DNA of 40,894 nucleotides from Bacteroidales bacterium (GTDB lineage Bacteria > Bacteroidota > Bacteroidia > Bacteroidales > UBA932): contig JAFZKT010000019.1 in NCBI GenBank assembly GCA_017553545.1, forward strand, positions 1-40,894, written 5' to 3'. Both the position numbers and the translations under genes were made by a program. Shown here one piece after another: positions 34,507-40,894 of the stretch (the first letter of the stretch is position 1; each line of letters opens with the position of its first letter). The notes below the pieces were generated by a model that searched no databases, was not told the origin of the DNA, and saw only the letters and a list, made by a program, of their open reading frames with translations.

Positions 34507-36075
34507 ATGAAGAAATTTCTAGCTGCCACCCTGGTGGCCCTCCTGGCCTTCGGCGCCGCCGATATGCAGGCCCAGGCTTTACTGAACAACCTCAAGAACA
34601 AGGCAAAGAACGCCGTGAACCAGAGCGTGAACAACGCCACCTCATCGGCCGTCAACGCTGCCTCGAAAGCCGCCGGCAATGCCGCGCAGAGCGCCGTGAA
34701 CGGTGCCGGTTCCTCGATGAACACCGCTCCCCAGAACCGCCCGTCGGCCAAAGGCAGGACCATTTACGTGAGCGTCTCCACCGGCAAGGCCCGCGCGGAC
34801 GGTCTCTCCCCGGAGAATGCCCTGAAGGATCTGCAGAAGGCCCTGGATATGGCGGAGGACAATGACGTAATCAACGTGGCCGAAGGCAACTACCTTGGCA
34901 ACATGGACCGCGGTTACGTTCAGATCGGCCAGTTCGGAAACGCCACGCACGACCTTGGCAAGTTCATCAGCATCTACGGCGGCTGGGACACCAGTTTCAC
35001 CGAAAGGAATGTGATCAAGCACATCACCAAGATGCAGCCCACCAACCAGAGCTTCACCGCCCCGCTGTTCAACTGGAACGCCCGCAGGAAATTCGACTAC
35101 ACCGGCCCTATGGGCGACGTAGTGCTGGACGGTTTCGTCTTCGACCTGGGCGAAAACAACCGCTACTTCGTGAAGAACGTGGCCATCGAGGCCACGGGAA
35201 CGCCCAACGAGGGTGTGCTCACCGGCCGCTTCGTAGAGCCGGATTCCAATCCTTCCTTCCCGCTGGAAGGTTATTCAAGCGGTGACGAATATGCCCTGCA
35301 CCTGGATGTGGAAGGCAATGTCCGCATTTCCAACTGCATCTTCGTCAACTGCCGGGATTACGGCATCTCCGCCCTCATGGCAAAAGGCCACATCGAGGTT
35401 TGCAACAACATCTTCATCGCCTGCCGCTATGCCGCCTGCCAGGTCAAGGGCAACGTGAAGGATGCGGACATCGAAAAAGTGTCCTTCGACTTCCACCACA
35501 ACACCGTCCTCTTCACCTGGACGCGCACCAAAGGCTTCGAGGATATGGGCCAGGGCTTCCGTTTCATGAACGGCATCCGCACCATCAACGTGTACAACAA
35601 CATCTTCGGCTGCAACTCCAACTGCGCCGTGGAGCGTGTGTACTATGAATCCAACAAGCAGATGGAGGCCCTCAAGGAGAGCAACCTCTATGACAACTAC
35701 TTCTTCGCCAACCGCAGGGATCTGGAACTGGCCGCCCCCGGCGCCGCCACCATCTCCGTGGATGCCAGCCGCATCGAGGAAGCGGAGCAGATCGGCCCCA
35801 AGTATGAAGGCAACAAGGAACTGCCCAAGAGCTTCGACGCCTTCTACAAGGCCATCGACCAGTCCTATCTGGAAGGTTACATGACCCTGAAGATCGTCCA
35901 GTCCCGCAGTTATGACGCCAACTCCGCCGCCAACCAGGTGAACCGCCTCTTCGGCCTCAACCAGCAGGGCACGGAAATCGTGCGTCCCAGCATGTACTGC
36001 AACAAGTATCCTTGGGAGAAGTCTCTGGACCTCTGGGGCAAAGTCCCCGGCTACGGCGCCCAGATGCCGAAATAG
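34507..36075 (+). CDS. Secreted right-handed beta-helix protein
   Basis: A 522-residue exported protein. The signal peptide ends FGAADMQAQA (cleavage near residue 23). Residues about 24-75 are an Ala/Asn/Ser-rich stretch with helix-like spacing (NNLKNKAKNAVNQSVNNATS), which may form an amphipathic helix. From GRTIYVSVSTGKARADG (near 81) it follows the pattern of parallel beta-helix proteins: SPENALKDLQKALDMA, NVAEGNYLG, then repeated short strands such as VRISNCIFVNC, IEVCNNIFIAC and INVYNNIFGC. These Asn/Cys ladder turns are typical of pectate-lyase-like folds. No catalytic set is recognised, so an enzyme activity is not claimed. A hairpin terminator follows, converging on phoH. Confidence 0.82.
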   Translation: MKKFLAATLVALLAFGAADMQAQALLNNLKNKAKNAVNQSVNNATSSAVNAASKAAGNAAQSAVNGAGSSMNTAPQNRPSAKGRTIYVSVSTGKARADGLSPENALKDLQKALDMAEDNDVINVAEGNYLGNMDRGYVQIGQFGNATHDLGKFISIYGGWDTSFTERNVIKHITKMQPTNQSFTAPLFNWNARRKFDYTGPMGDVVLDGFVFDLGENNRYFVKNVAIEATGTPNEGVLTGRFVEPDSNPSFPLEGYSSGDEYALHLDVEGNVRISNCIFVNCRDYGISALMAKGHIEVCNNIFIACRYAACQVKGNVKDADIEKVSFDFHHNTVLFTWTRTKGFEDMGQGFRFMNGIRTINVYNNIFGCNSNCAVERVYYESNKQMEALKESNLYDNYFFANRRDLELAAPGAATISVDASRIEEAEQIGPKYEGNKELPKSFDAFYKAIDQSYLEGYMTLKIVQSRSYDANSAANQVNRLFGLNQQGTEIVRPSMYCNKYPWEKSLDLWGKVPGYGAQMPK

Positions 36076-36090
36076 CCGCATGGAGCTTAT

Positions 36091-36182
36091 CTAGCTGATA
36101 ATCAGCAAGTTCCCAAACTTAGGGTGCACCGCCAAGTGCACCCTATTTTTCGTAATTCACTGTGAATCAGTAACTTCCGCGC
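36091..36182 (+). repeat. Dispersed GGGTGCAC hairpin element, copy 2
   Basis: Second copy of the intergenic element: CTGATAATCAGCAAGTTCC, a short spacer, the TAGGGTGCAC hairpin, TTTTT, then CGTAATTCA and GAATCAGTAACTTCC. The first block matches copy 1 at most positions and a second CTGAAATCAG-like block recurs after the hairpin. Sense orientation follows the upstream beta-helix gene. Confidence 0.7.
36120..36150 (+). terminator. Terminator of the beta-helix gene
   Basis: A perfect 10-bp stem, TAGGGTGCAC (36120-36129) with GTGCACCCTA (36136-36145), is followed by TTTTT. It lies in the gap before the convergent phoH stop. Confidence 0.9.
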
Positions 36183-36201
36183 CACTGGCCGGAATAGCCC
36201 T

Positions 36202-37542
36202 CTACAGCAACTTCGCTGCGATTTCCGACAGCATGGAGCGTTCGCCCTTGCGGAGGAACACGTGCTGGAAGAGGAACTGGCCCTTCATCTTCTCGCCCAG
36301 GTGGGTGAGGCCGTTGGACCACTGGTCCAGATACGGCTGGTCAATCTGGAAGATATCACCCGTAAACACCATCTTGGTGCCTTCCCCTGCGCGGGTGATG
36401 ATGGTCTTCATCTCGTGCGGGGTGAGGTTCTGGGCTTCGTCCACAATGAAATAGACCTTCCCCAGGGAGCGGCCGCGGATGTAGGCCAGCGGGGAGATAA
36501 TGAGCTTTTCCTCCTTGATGAGGGCGTCCAGCCGCTGGGCCTGCTTGCTGCCGGGGCGGAAACAGTGGCGGATCACCTCCAGGTTGTCCATCAGGGGCTG
36601 CACGTAGGGGCTCATCTTGCTCTTCTGGTCACCGGGCAGGAAGCCGATGTCCTGACCGCCCAGCACCACGGTGGGCCGGGTGAGGATAATCTCATCATAG
36701 CTGTCTTCCTGCTCCAGGGCCGATGCCAGCGCAATGAGCGTCTTTCCCGTACCCGCACCGCCGGTGAGGGAAACCAGCGGAATGTCCGGGTTCAGGCAGG
36801 CGTCCATGGCGAAGCGCTGTTCATCGTTGCGCGGGCGGATGCCGCAGGCCTGCTGGGCACGTACCAGCACAATCATCTCCCGCTTCGCATCATAGCGTGC
36901 GCAGACGGTGGTGCCGCCGAAATTGAACTTGTAGAGTTGGTTGGGTTTAGGTTCTTTGGAGCTCACCTCCAGCCACGGGATGGAATTGTCCTGGCCGTAG
37001 CAGAGCCGCTGCAGGGCTTCCGACGAAGCCTCCATCTCCACCACTTCCTTCTCCAGGCTCTCCATCACTTCGTCGTCCATACGGTCACGGAGATAGTCCT
37101 GCACTTCCATGCCGGCGGCCTTGGCCTTCAGGCGGAGGTTGATGTCCTTTGTGACCAGCGCCACGAACCGGCCCGGATTGTGGTCCCGCATCCACATGGC
37201 GGTAGAGAGGATGCGGTGGTCCTGGATGTCGTCGCGGAAGAGGTCCCGGAACTCCGGCGCAAAGGGATGGTTGGGCTCAATCTTGATGTAACCCAGCTTC
37301 TTCCCCAGCGGGACGCCCCGCTCGCCGAATTTCACTCCTTCGGTGAGGGTGTTGATCTCCCGCATGAAGGCGCGCGCGTTGAAATTCACGGTTTCGTCGC
37401 CTTTCTTGAACTTGTCCAGTTCCTCGATCACCGCCACGGGAATGACGATGTCGTTGTCCTGGAAATTTTTCACGCTCTGGTAGTCGTGCAGGATGATGTT
37501 GGTATCCAGCACGAAAATCTTGGGCTGCTTTTTAGTCTTCAC
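36202..37542 (-). CDS. phoH: PIN domain-PhoH family ATPase
   Basis: A 446-residue cytoplasmic protein joining an N-terminal PIN ribonuclease domain to a C-terminal PhoH ATPase, the form found in many Bacteroidota and actinobacteria (PhoH2/YlaK-like). The PIN domain starts FVLDTNIILHD with acidic Asp13 and contains DDIQDHRILSTA and VTKDINLRLKA. The PhoH part has Walker A GGAGTGKT (261-268) and Walker B VYFIVDEAQ (363-371). The combination suggests ATP-driven RNA unwinding and cleavage. It uses a GTG start and overlaps the upstream PurL-like gene by 11 bases, so the two are translationally coupled. Confidence 0.95.
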   Translation of the reverse strand: MKTKKQPKIFVLDTNIILHDYQSVKNFQDNDIVIPVAVIEELDKFKKGDETVNFNARAFMREINTLTEGVKFGERGVPLGKKLGYIKIEPNHPFAPEFRDLFRDDIQDHRILSTAMWMRDHNPGRFVALVTKDINLRLKAKAAGMEVQDYLRDRMDDEVMESLEKEVVEMEASSEALQRLCYGQDNSIPWLEVSSKEPKPNQLYKFNFGGTTVCARYDAKREMIVLVRAQQACGIRPRNDEQRFAMDACLNPDIPLVSLTGGAGTGKTLIALASALEQEDSYDEIILTRPTVVLGGQDIGFLPGDQKSKMSPYVQPLMDNLEVIRHCFRPGSKQAQRLDALIKEEKLIISPLAYIRGRSLGKVYFIVDEAQNLTPHEMKTIITRAGEGTKMVFTGDIFQIDQPYLDQWSNGLTHLGEKMKGQFLFQHVFLRKGERSMLSEIAAKLL

Positions 37543-38641
37543 CTTCCAGTGTATTTAAGAGGGATTCAAGGATTTGCGGAATTTCCACCTTTCCGGTGAG
37601 GCGGATGCCGCCCTTGCCGGGAGTGGGATGGCCGATGGGAAAGTATACCACGTCCTCCAGGATGAGTTCGGCGTCCACATAGTCGTAGTCTATGTCGGCT
37701 ATCTGGATAATCACGCCGGGAACTTCGCCGAAGAGCACGCGGACGGGCTTTTCCCCGCCGTAGGCCTTGCTGATGTCCTGGATGCAGATATCCGCCCCGG
37801 TACCGGCGGCCATTGCGCGAAGGGCGCACAGCAGACCGCCTTCACCCACCGTTGCGCCGGCTTTCACCACGCCGTCCTCCACCAGTTCGCGCACCACCTC
37901 GAAGCAGTCCATGAAATAGTCCGCATCCTGAATGTCGGGGGCGGTAGATGGGCTGGTTTGAAGCGCCTGTGCCAGGGCCGATCCGCCCAGCCGGAAGTCG
38001 CAGGGGTCGAAGGGGATGTAGAGGAGCCAGTCGGAGGCATCGGCCTGGATGGTGGCCGACACTTTGCGCCTGCGGGAGATGCGTGCCTTGTACGGGAGGT
38101 CTTCCCGCATCAGCGTCAGTTCTTCGGGGATGTCTTCATCGGCCTCCGCCGCCGTGGCGGCTTTGAAACTGACGGACGGTTCCCCGCCGGTGACGGCGTA
38201 TTTGGCAATCTTTACGCCCAGCGCATCGATGTAATCGCAGGCCGCCTCCACGGAACGGTAGAAGCCGGCAGGAAGGCCGATGCCCTTCCCGTTCCACTTC
38301 CAGTCCGCCTTCAGGGAGAGGTCCCCCAGGCGGAAATGGCCGCTGCACCAGATGGCGTCGATGAGCGCCTGCGCCACCTTCCCGGCCGTGTAGGGACCGG
38401 AGAAAGCAACGGGGAGACGGCGTTTTTGAAGCGCCTCCACCTTCTGGGCATACTGCAGGGCCTTTTTCTCATCATAGCCGTGCTTGTCCGGAGCCGGGTC
38501 CGGGCTTTCATCGGCCAGGGTCTCCTCCGGATCTCCTTCCGGTTCCAGCGGAGGCTCTTCCATGCACTCCCGCAGCATCCGCCCCGGGGTGATGGGCATC
38601 TGCACGCCATCGATGATGTAATTGCTATTGAGCAAGTCCAT
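37532..38641 (-). CDS. PurL/AIR-synthase-related protein, truncated form
   Basis: A 369-residue cytoplasmic protein. Residues about 75-360 resemble one ATP-grasp-like AIR-synthase half of FGAM synthase (PurL): YAVTGGEPSVSFKA recalls the TGGNVSfYN loop, FRLGGSALAQ the LGGS motif, VKAGATVGEGGLLCALRAMA the DISDGGL segment, and LFGEVPGVIIQIAD the following strand. Full-length PurL has two such units plus a glutaminase; here only one is present and the glutaminase is absent, so normal FGAM synthesis is unlikely. The N-terminal about 65 residues are acidic and Pro-rich. The gene has a full promoter and overlaps phoH. A regulatory or repurposed purine-related function is possible. The family call is moderate. 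Confidence 0.6.
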   Translation of the reverse strand: MDLLNSNYIIDGVQMPITPGRMLRECMEEPPLEPEGDPEETLADESPDPAPDKHGYDEKKALQYAQKVEALQKRRLPVAFSGPYTAGKVAQALIDAIWCSGHFRLGDLSLKADWKWNGKGIGLPAGFYRSVEAACDYIDALGVKIAKYAVTGGEPSVSFKAATAAEADEDIPEELTLMREDLPYKARISRRRKVSATIQADASDWLLYIPFDPCDFRLGGSALAQALQTSPSTAPDIQDADYFMDCFEVVRELVEDGVVKAGATVGEGGLLCALRAMAAGTGADICIQDISKAYGGEKPVRVLFGEVPGVIIQIADIDYDYVDAELILEDVVYFPIGHPTPGKGGIRLTGKVEIPQILESLLNTLEGED

Positions 38642-38645
38642 GCTT

Positions 38646-38677
38646 CAAATATAGCGATTTTTCGAAAAAAAGGCAAA
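38646..38677 (-). promoter_or_regulatory. Promoter of the PurL-like / phoH operon
   Basis: On the minus strand TTTG (38677-38674), a 20-nt spacer and TATATTTG (38653-38646). The predicted start near 38642 is at the ATG (38641), so the mRNA would be leaderless. Confidence 0.85.
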
Positions 38678-38697
38678 TCTGCCGGCTGGAACGTAAG

Positions 38698-38790
38698 TGG
38701 TTGATTCATCAGCCATTACGCAAACACGGGTGCACCTTGCGGTGCACCCGTCATTTAGCATTTCGCTGAGTATCAGTAAGATACGCTCCA
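38698..38790 (-). repeat. Dispersed GGGTGCAC hairpin element, copy 3
   Basis: Third copy, read on the minus strand: ACTGATACTCAGCGAAAT, spacer, the ACGGGTGCACC hairpin, GTTTGCGTAATGG, then CTGATGAATCAAC and CACTTACG. Block order matches copies 1 and 2 and the orientation follows ppdK. Confidence 0.7.
38726..38751 (-). terminator. Terminator of ppdK
   Basis: A perfect 11-bp stem, ACGGGTGCACC with GGTGCACCCGT, with a GCAA tetraloop on the minus strand. The following T-stretch is weak (GTTTG). It lies 42 nt after the ppdK stop. Confidence 0.78.
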
Positions 38791-38792
38791 GC

Positions 38793-40894
38793 TTACTTCG
38801 CGCTCTGCTCGATCTGCGCCTGGGCGGCGGCAAGGCGGGCGATGGGCACGCGGAACGGCGAGCAGGAGACGTAGTCGATGCCGATGGTGTTGAAGAAGGC
38901 AATGGACTTGGGGTCTCCGCCGTGTTCACCGCAGATGCCGCACTGGAGGTTGGGACGCTTGCTGCGGCCGCGCTCCACGCCGATCTGGACCAGCTGGCCC
39001 ACGGCTTTCACGTCGATGGTCTGGAAAGGATCGCTGTCCAGGATCTTGTTGCCAAGATAGTCACCCATGAAGGTGCCGATGTCGTCGCGGCTGAAGCCGA
39101 AGGTCATCTGGGTGAGGTCGTTGGTGCCGAAGCTGAAGAATTCCGCGGCGCGGGCCATACGGTCTGCGGTGAGGGCGGCGCGGGGGATTTCGATCATGGT
39201 ACCGAACTGGTATTCGATCTGCTGTCCCTGGTGGGCCTCAACCTCTGCTTTGATCTTGTCGCAGATAGCCTTCTGGAAGCTGAGCTCACGGGCGGAAATG
39301 GTGACGGGAATCATGATTTCCGGATGCGGGTGCAGGCCTTCCTTCTGGAGTTCCGCGGTGGCGGTGAAGATGGCGCGGTACTGGGTTTCGGCGATGAGCG
39401 GGAAGCTCACGTGCAGGCGGACGCCGCGGTGACCCATCATGGGGTTCACCTCGTGCAGGCTTTCGCCGCGCTTCTCGATTTCCTTCACGGAAACGCCCAG
39501 TTCGTTGGCGATTTCCTTCTTCTTGTCCTCGCCCTTAGGTACGAACTCGTGCAGCGGCGGATCCAGCAGGCGGAACACAACCGGCTTGCCGTCCATCACG
39601 CGGAGGGTCTCCTTAACGGCGGCCTTCATGAACGGTTCCAGTTCGGCCAGGGCGGCCTTGCGTTCGGCATCCGTGTCGCAGAGGATCATCTTGCGGAGCT
39701 TCTGCAGCGGAGTCTCGGAATTCTTGCCGTAGAACATATGCTCGATACGGAACAGGCCGATGCCCTGCGCACCGAACTTGAGGGCGCGTGCAGCGTCTTC
39801 CGGAGTATCCGCATTGGTGCGGACACCCAGCTTGCGGAATTTGTCGCACATACCCATGAACTTGGCGAAGAGCGGGTTCTCGCTGGCGTCCATCGTCTCG
39901 ATGGCGCCTTCATAGACGAGGCCCTTTGCACCGTTCAGGGACAGCCACTCGCCTTCTTTGTAGGCCTTGCCGCCATTGAAGGAAACGGTCTTGTCCTTGA
40001 AGTTGATCTTGAGGGCGTCGCAGCCCACGATGCAGCACTTGCCCCAACCACGGGCCACGAGGGCTGCGTGGGAGGTCATGCCGCCGCGTTCGGTGAGGAT
40101 ACCCACCGAAGCGTGCATACCGTCGATGTCTTCCGGGGAAGTCTCTTCACGCACCAGGATGCAGTTCTTGCCGGCCTTCTGGTAGGCGATGGCATCCTCG
40201 CTGGTGAAGACAATCTGACCCACGGCGCCGCCCGGGGAAGCGGGCAGGCCCTGTGCCAGGACGGCGGCCTTCTTTTCGGAGGCGGGGTCCAGGATGGGGT
40301 GCAGCACCTCGTCCAGCTGGGCGGGAGCAACGCGCATCACAGCGGTCTTTTCGTCGATGAGGCCTTCCTCCACCATATCCACGGCCATCTGCAGGGCGGC
40401 CAGGCCGGTGCGCTTGCCGATACGGCACTGCAGCATCCAGAGCTTGCCTTCCTGGATGGTGAACTCGATGTCCTGCATATCCTGGAAGTGGTCCTCCAGT
40501 GCCTTACGGATATCGTCCAGTTCCTTATAGACTTCCGGCATGGCCTTTTCCAGGGATGCCAGATTCTTGTTCTTTTCGCTCTTGGTAGCTTCGTTCAGGG
40601 GGTTCGGGGTGCGGATACCGGCCACCACGTCTTCGCCCTGGGCGTTGATGAGCCATTCGCCGTAGAACTTGTTGTCACCGTTGGCAGGGTTACGGGAGAA
40701 GGCAACGCCGGTGGCGGAGGTGTCTCCCATGTTGCCGAACACCATGGACTGTACGTTCACAGCCGTGCCCCAGTCGTCCGGAATATGCTCGATCTGACGG
40801 TAGCGGATGGCGCGTTTGCCGTTCCAGCTCTTGAACACGCCGCCGATGGAACCCCAAAGCTGGGCCATGGCGTCGTCCGGGAATTCAACACCCA
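38793..40894 (-). CDS. ppdK: Pyruvate phosphate dikinase, 3' part
   Basis: Interconverts pyruvate, ATP and phosphate with PEP, AMP and pyrophosphate; in anaerobes it links glycolysis and gluconeogenesis. The visible 700 codons enter in the N-terminal nucleotide-binding domain (GVEFPDDAMAQLWG), so roughly the first 200 residues of a protein of about 900 are missing. The central phosphohistidine domain has GGMTSHAALVARGWGKCC, with the swivelling His codon at 40070-40068. The C-terminal PEP/pyruvate-binding barrel has FGTNDLTQMTFGFSRDD and the Cys-containing CGICGEHGGDP. The frame is intact to the TAA. Confidence 0.98.
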   Translation of the reverse strand, partial: GVEFPDDAMAQLWGSIGGVFKSWNGKRAIRYRQIEHIPDDWGTAVNVQSMVFGNMGDTSATGVAFSRNPANGDNKFYGEWLINAQGEDVVAGIRTPNPLNEATKSEKNKNLASLEKAMPEVYKELDDIRKALEDHFQDMQDIEFTIQEGKLWMLQCRIGKRTGLAALQMAVDMVEEGLIDEKTAVMRVAPAQLDEVLHPILDPASEKKAAVLAQGLPASPGGAVGQIVFTSEDAIAYQKAGKNCILVREETSPEDIDGMHASVGILTERGGMTSHAALVARGWGKCCIVGCDALKINFKDKTVSFNGGKAYKEGEWLSLNGAKGLVYEGAIETMDASENPLFAKFMGMCDKFRKLGVRTNADTPEDAARALKFGAQGIGLFRIEHMFYGKNSETPLQKLRKMILCDTDAERKAALAELEPFMKAAVKETLRVMDGKPVVFRLLDPPLHEFVPKGEDKKKEIANELGVSVKEIEKRGESLHEVNPMMGHRGVRLHVSFPLIAETQYRAIFTATAELQKEGLHPHPEIMIPVTISARELSFQKAICDKIKAEVEAHQGQQIEYQFGTMIEIPRAALTADRMARAAEFFSFGTNDLTQMTFGFSRDDIGTFMGDYLGNKILDSDPFQTIDVKAVGQLVQIGVERGRSKRPNLQCGICGEHGGDPKSIAFFNTIGIDYVSCSPFRVPIARLAAAQAQIEQSAK

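Overview
The window looks like chromosomal DNA of a high-GC member of Bacteroidales (phylum Bacteroidota), probably a gut-type lineage; I cannot name the genus. Three things support this. Promoters follow the Bacteroidota pattern TTTG, then 19-20 nt, then TAnnTTTG (seen before the AraC-type regulator, the pilus operon, the tRNA, the outer-membrane receptor and the PurL-like gene). Genes lack Shine-Dalgarno sequences. The gene content is characteristic: type V (FimA/Mfa1-type) fimbrillins, DUF5119 and DUF3575 proteins, an OMP_b-brl_3-type receptor and large alpha-2-macroglobulins. Both edges cut a gene: the window starts inside groL and ends inside ppdK.

Layout. 1-1190: 3' part of groL, followed by a hairpin terminator. 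1358-8559: a thioester alpha-2-macroglobulin lipoprotein translationally coupled to pbpC (the YfhM/PBP1C pairing). 8561-9895: a membrane-anchored AraC-type regulator on the minus strand, divergent from the next block. 9949-10543: an AT-rich intergenic region with the pilus promoter, an inverted repeat around its -33 box and a structured leader. 10544-25316: a ten-gene, 14.8-kb type V pilus operon. It encodes an OmpA-like/DUF3575 barrel protein, a DUF5119 lipoprotein, six fimbrillin-like lipoproteins and two large tip-type lipoproteins, and ends at a strong hairpin. 25406-25480: tRNA-Val(UAC) with its own promoter and terminator. 25605-27980: an outer-membrane beta-barrel receptor. 27983-34403 (minus): folC, then a second alpha-2-macroglobulin without a thioester motif. 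34507-36075: a secreted beta-helix protein. 36202-38641 (minus): a PurL-like fragment gene overlapping phoH. 38793-40894 (minus): ppdK, 3' part.

The most interesting block is the pilus operon. All eight pilin-like products carry a lipobox Cys followed 23-36 residues later by a conserved Lys (TKA/TKG/QKA), where type V pilins usually have the Arg processing site. The first three pilins have A-rich leaders. A large hairpin without a U-tract then separates them from five tightly coupled minor or tip genes. This suggests one promoter whose output is split into abundant shaft pilins and scarce tip pilins. A second recurrent signal is a roughly 95-bp intergenic element with a GGGTGCAC hairpin, found at the sense 3' end of groL, the beta-helix gene and ppdK.
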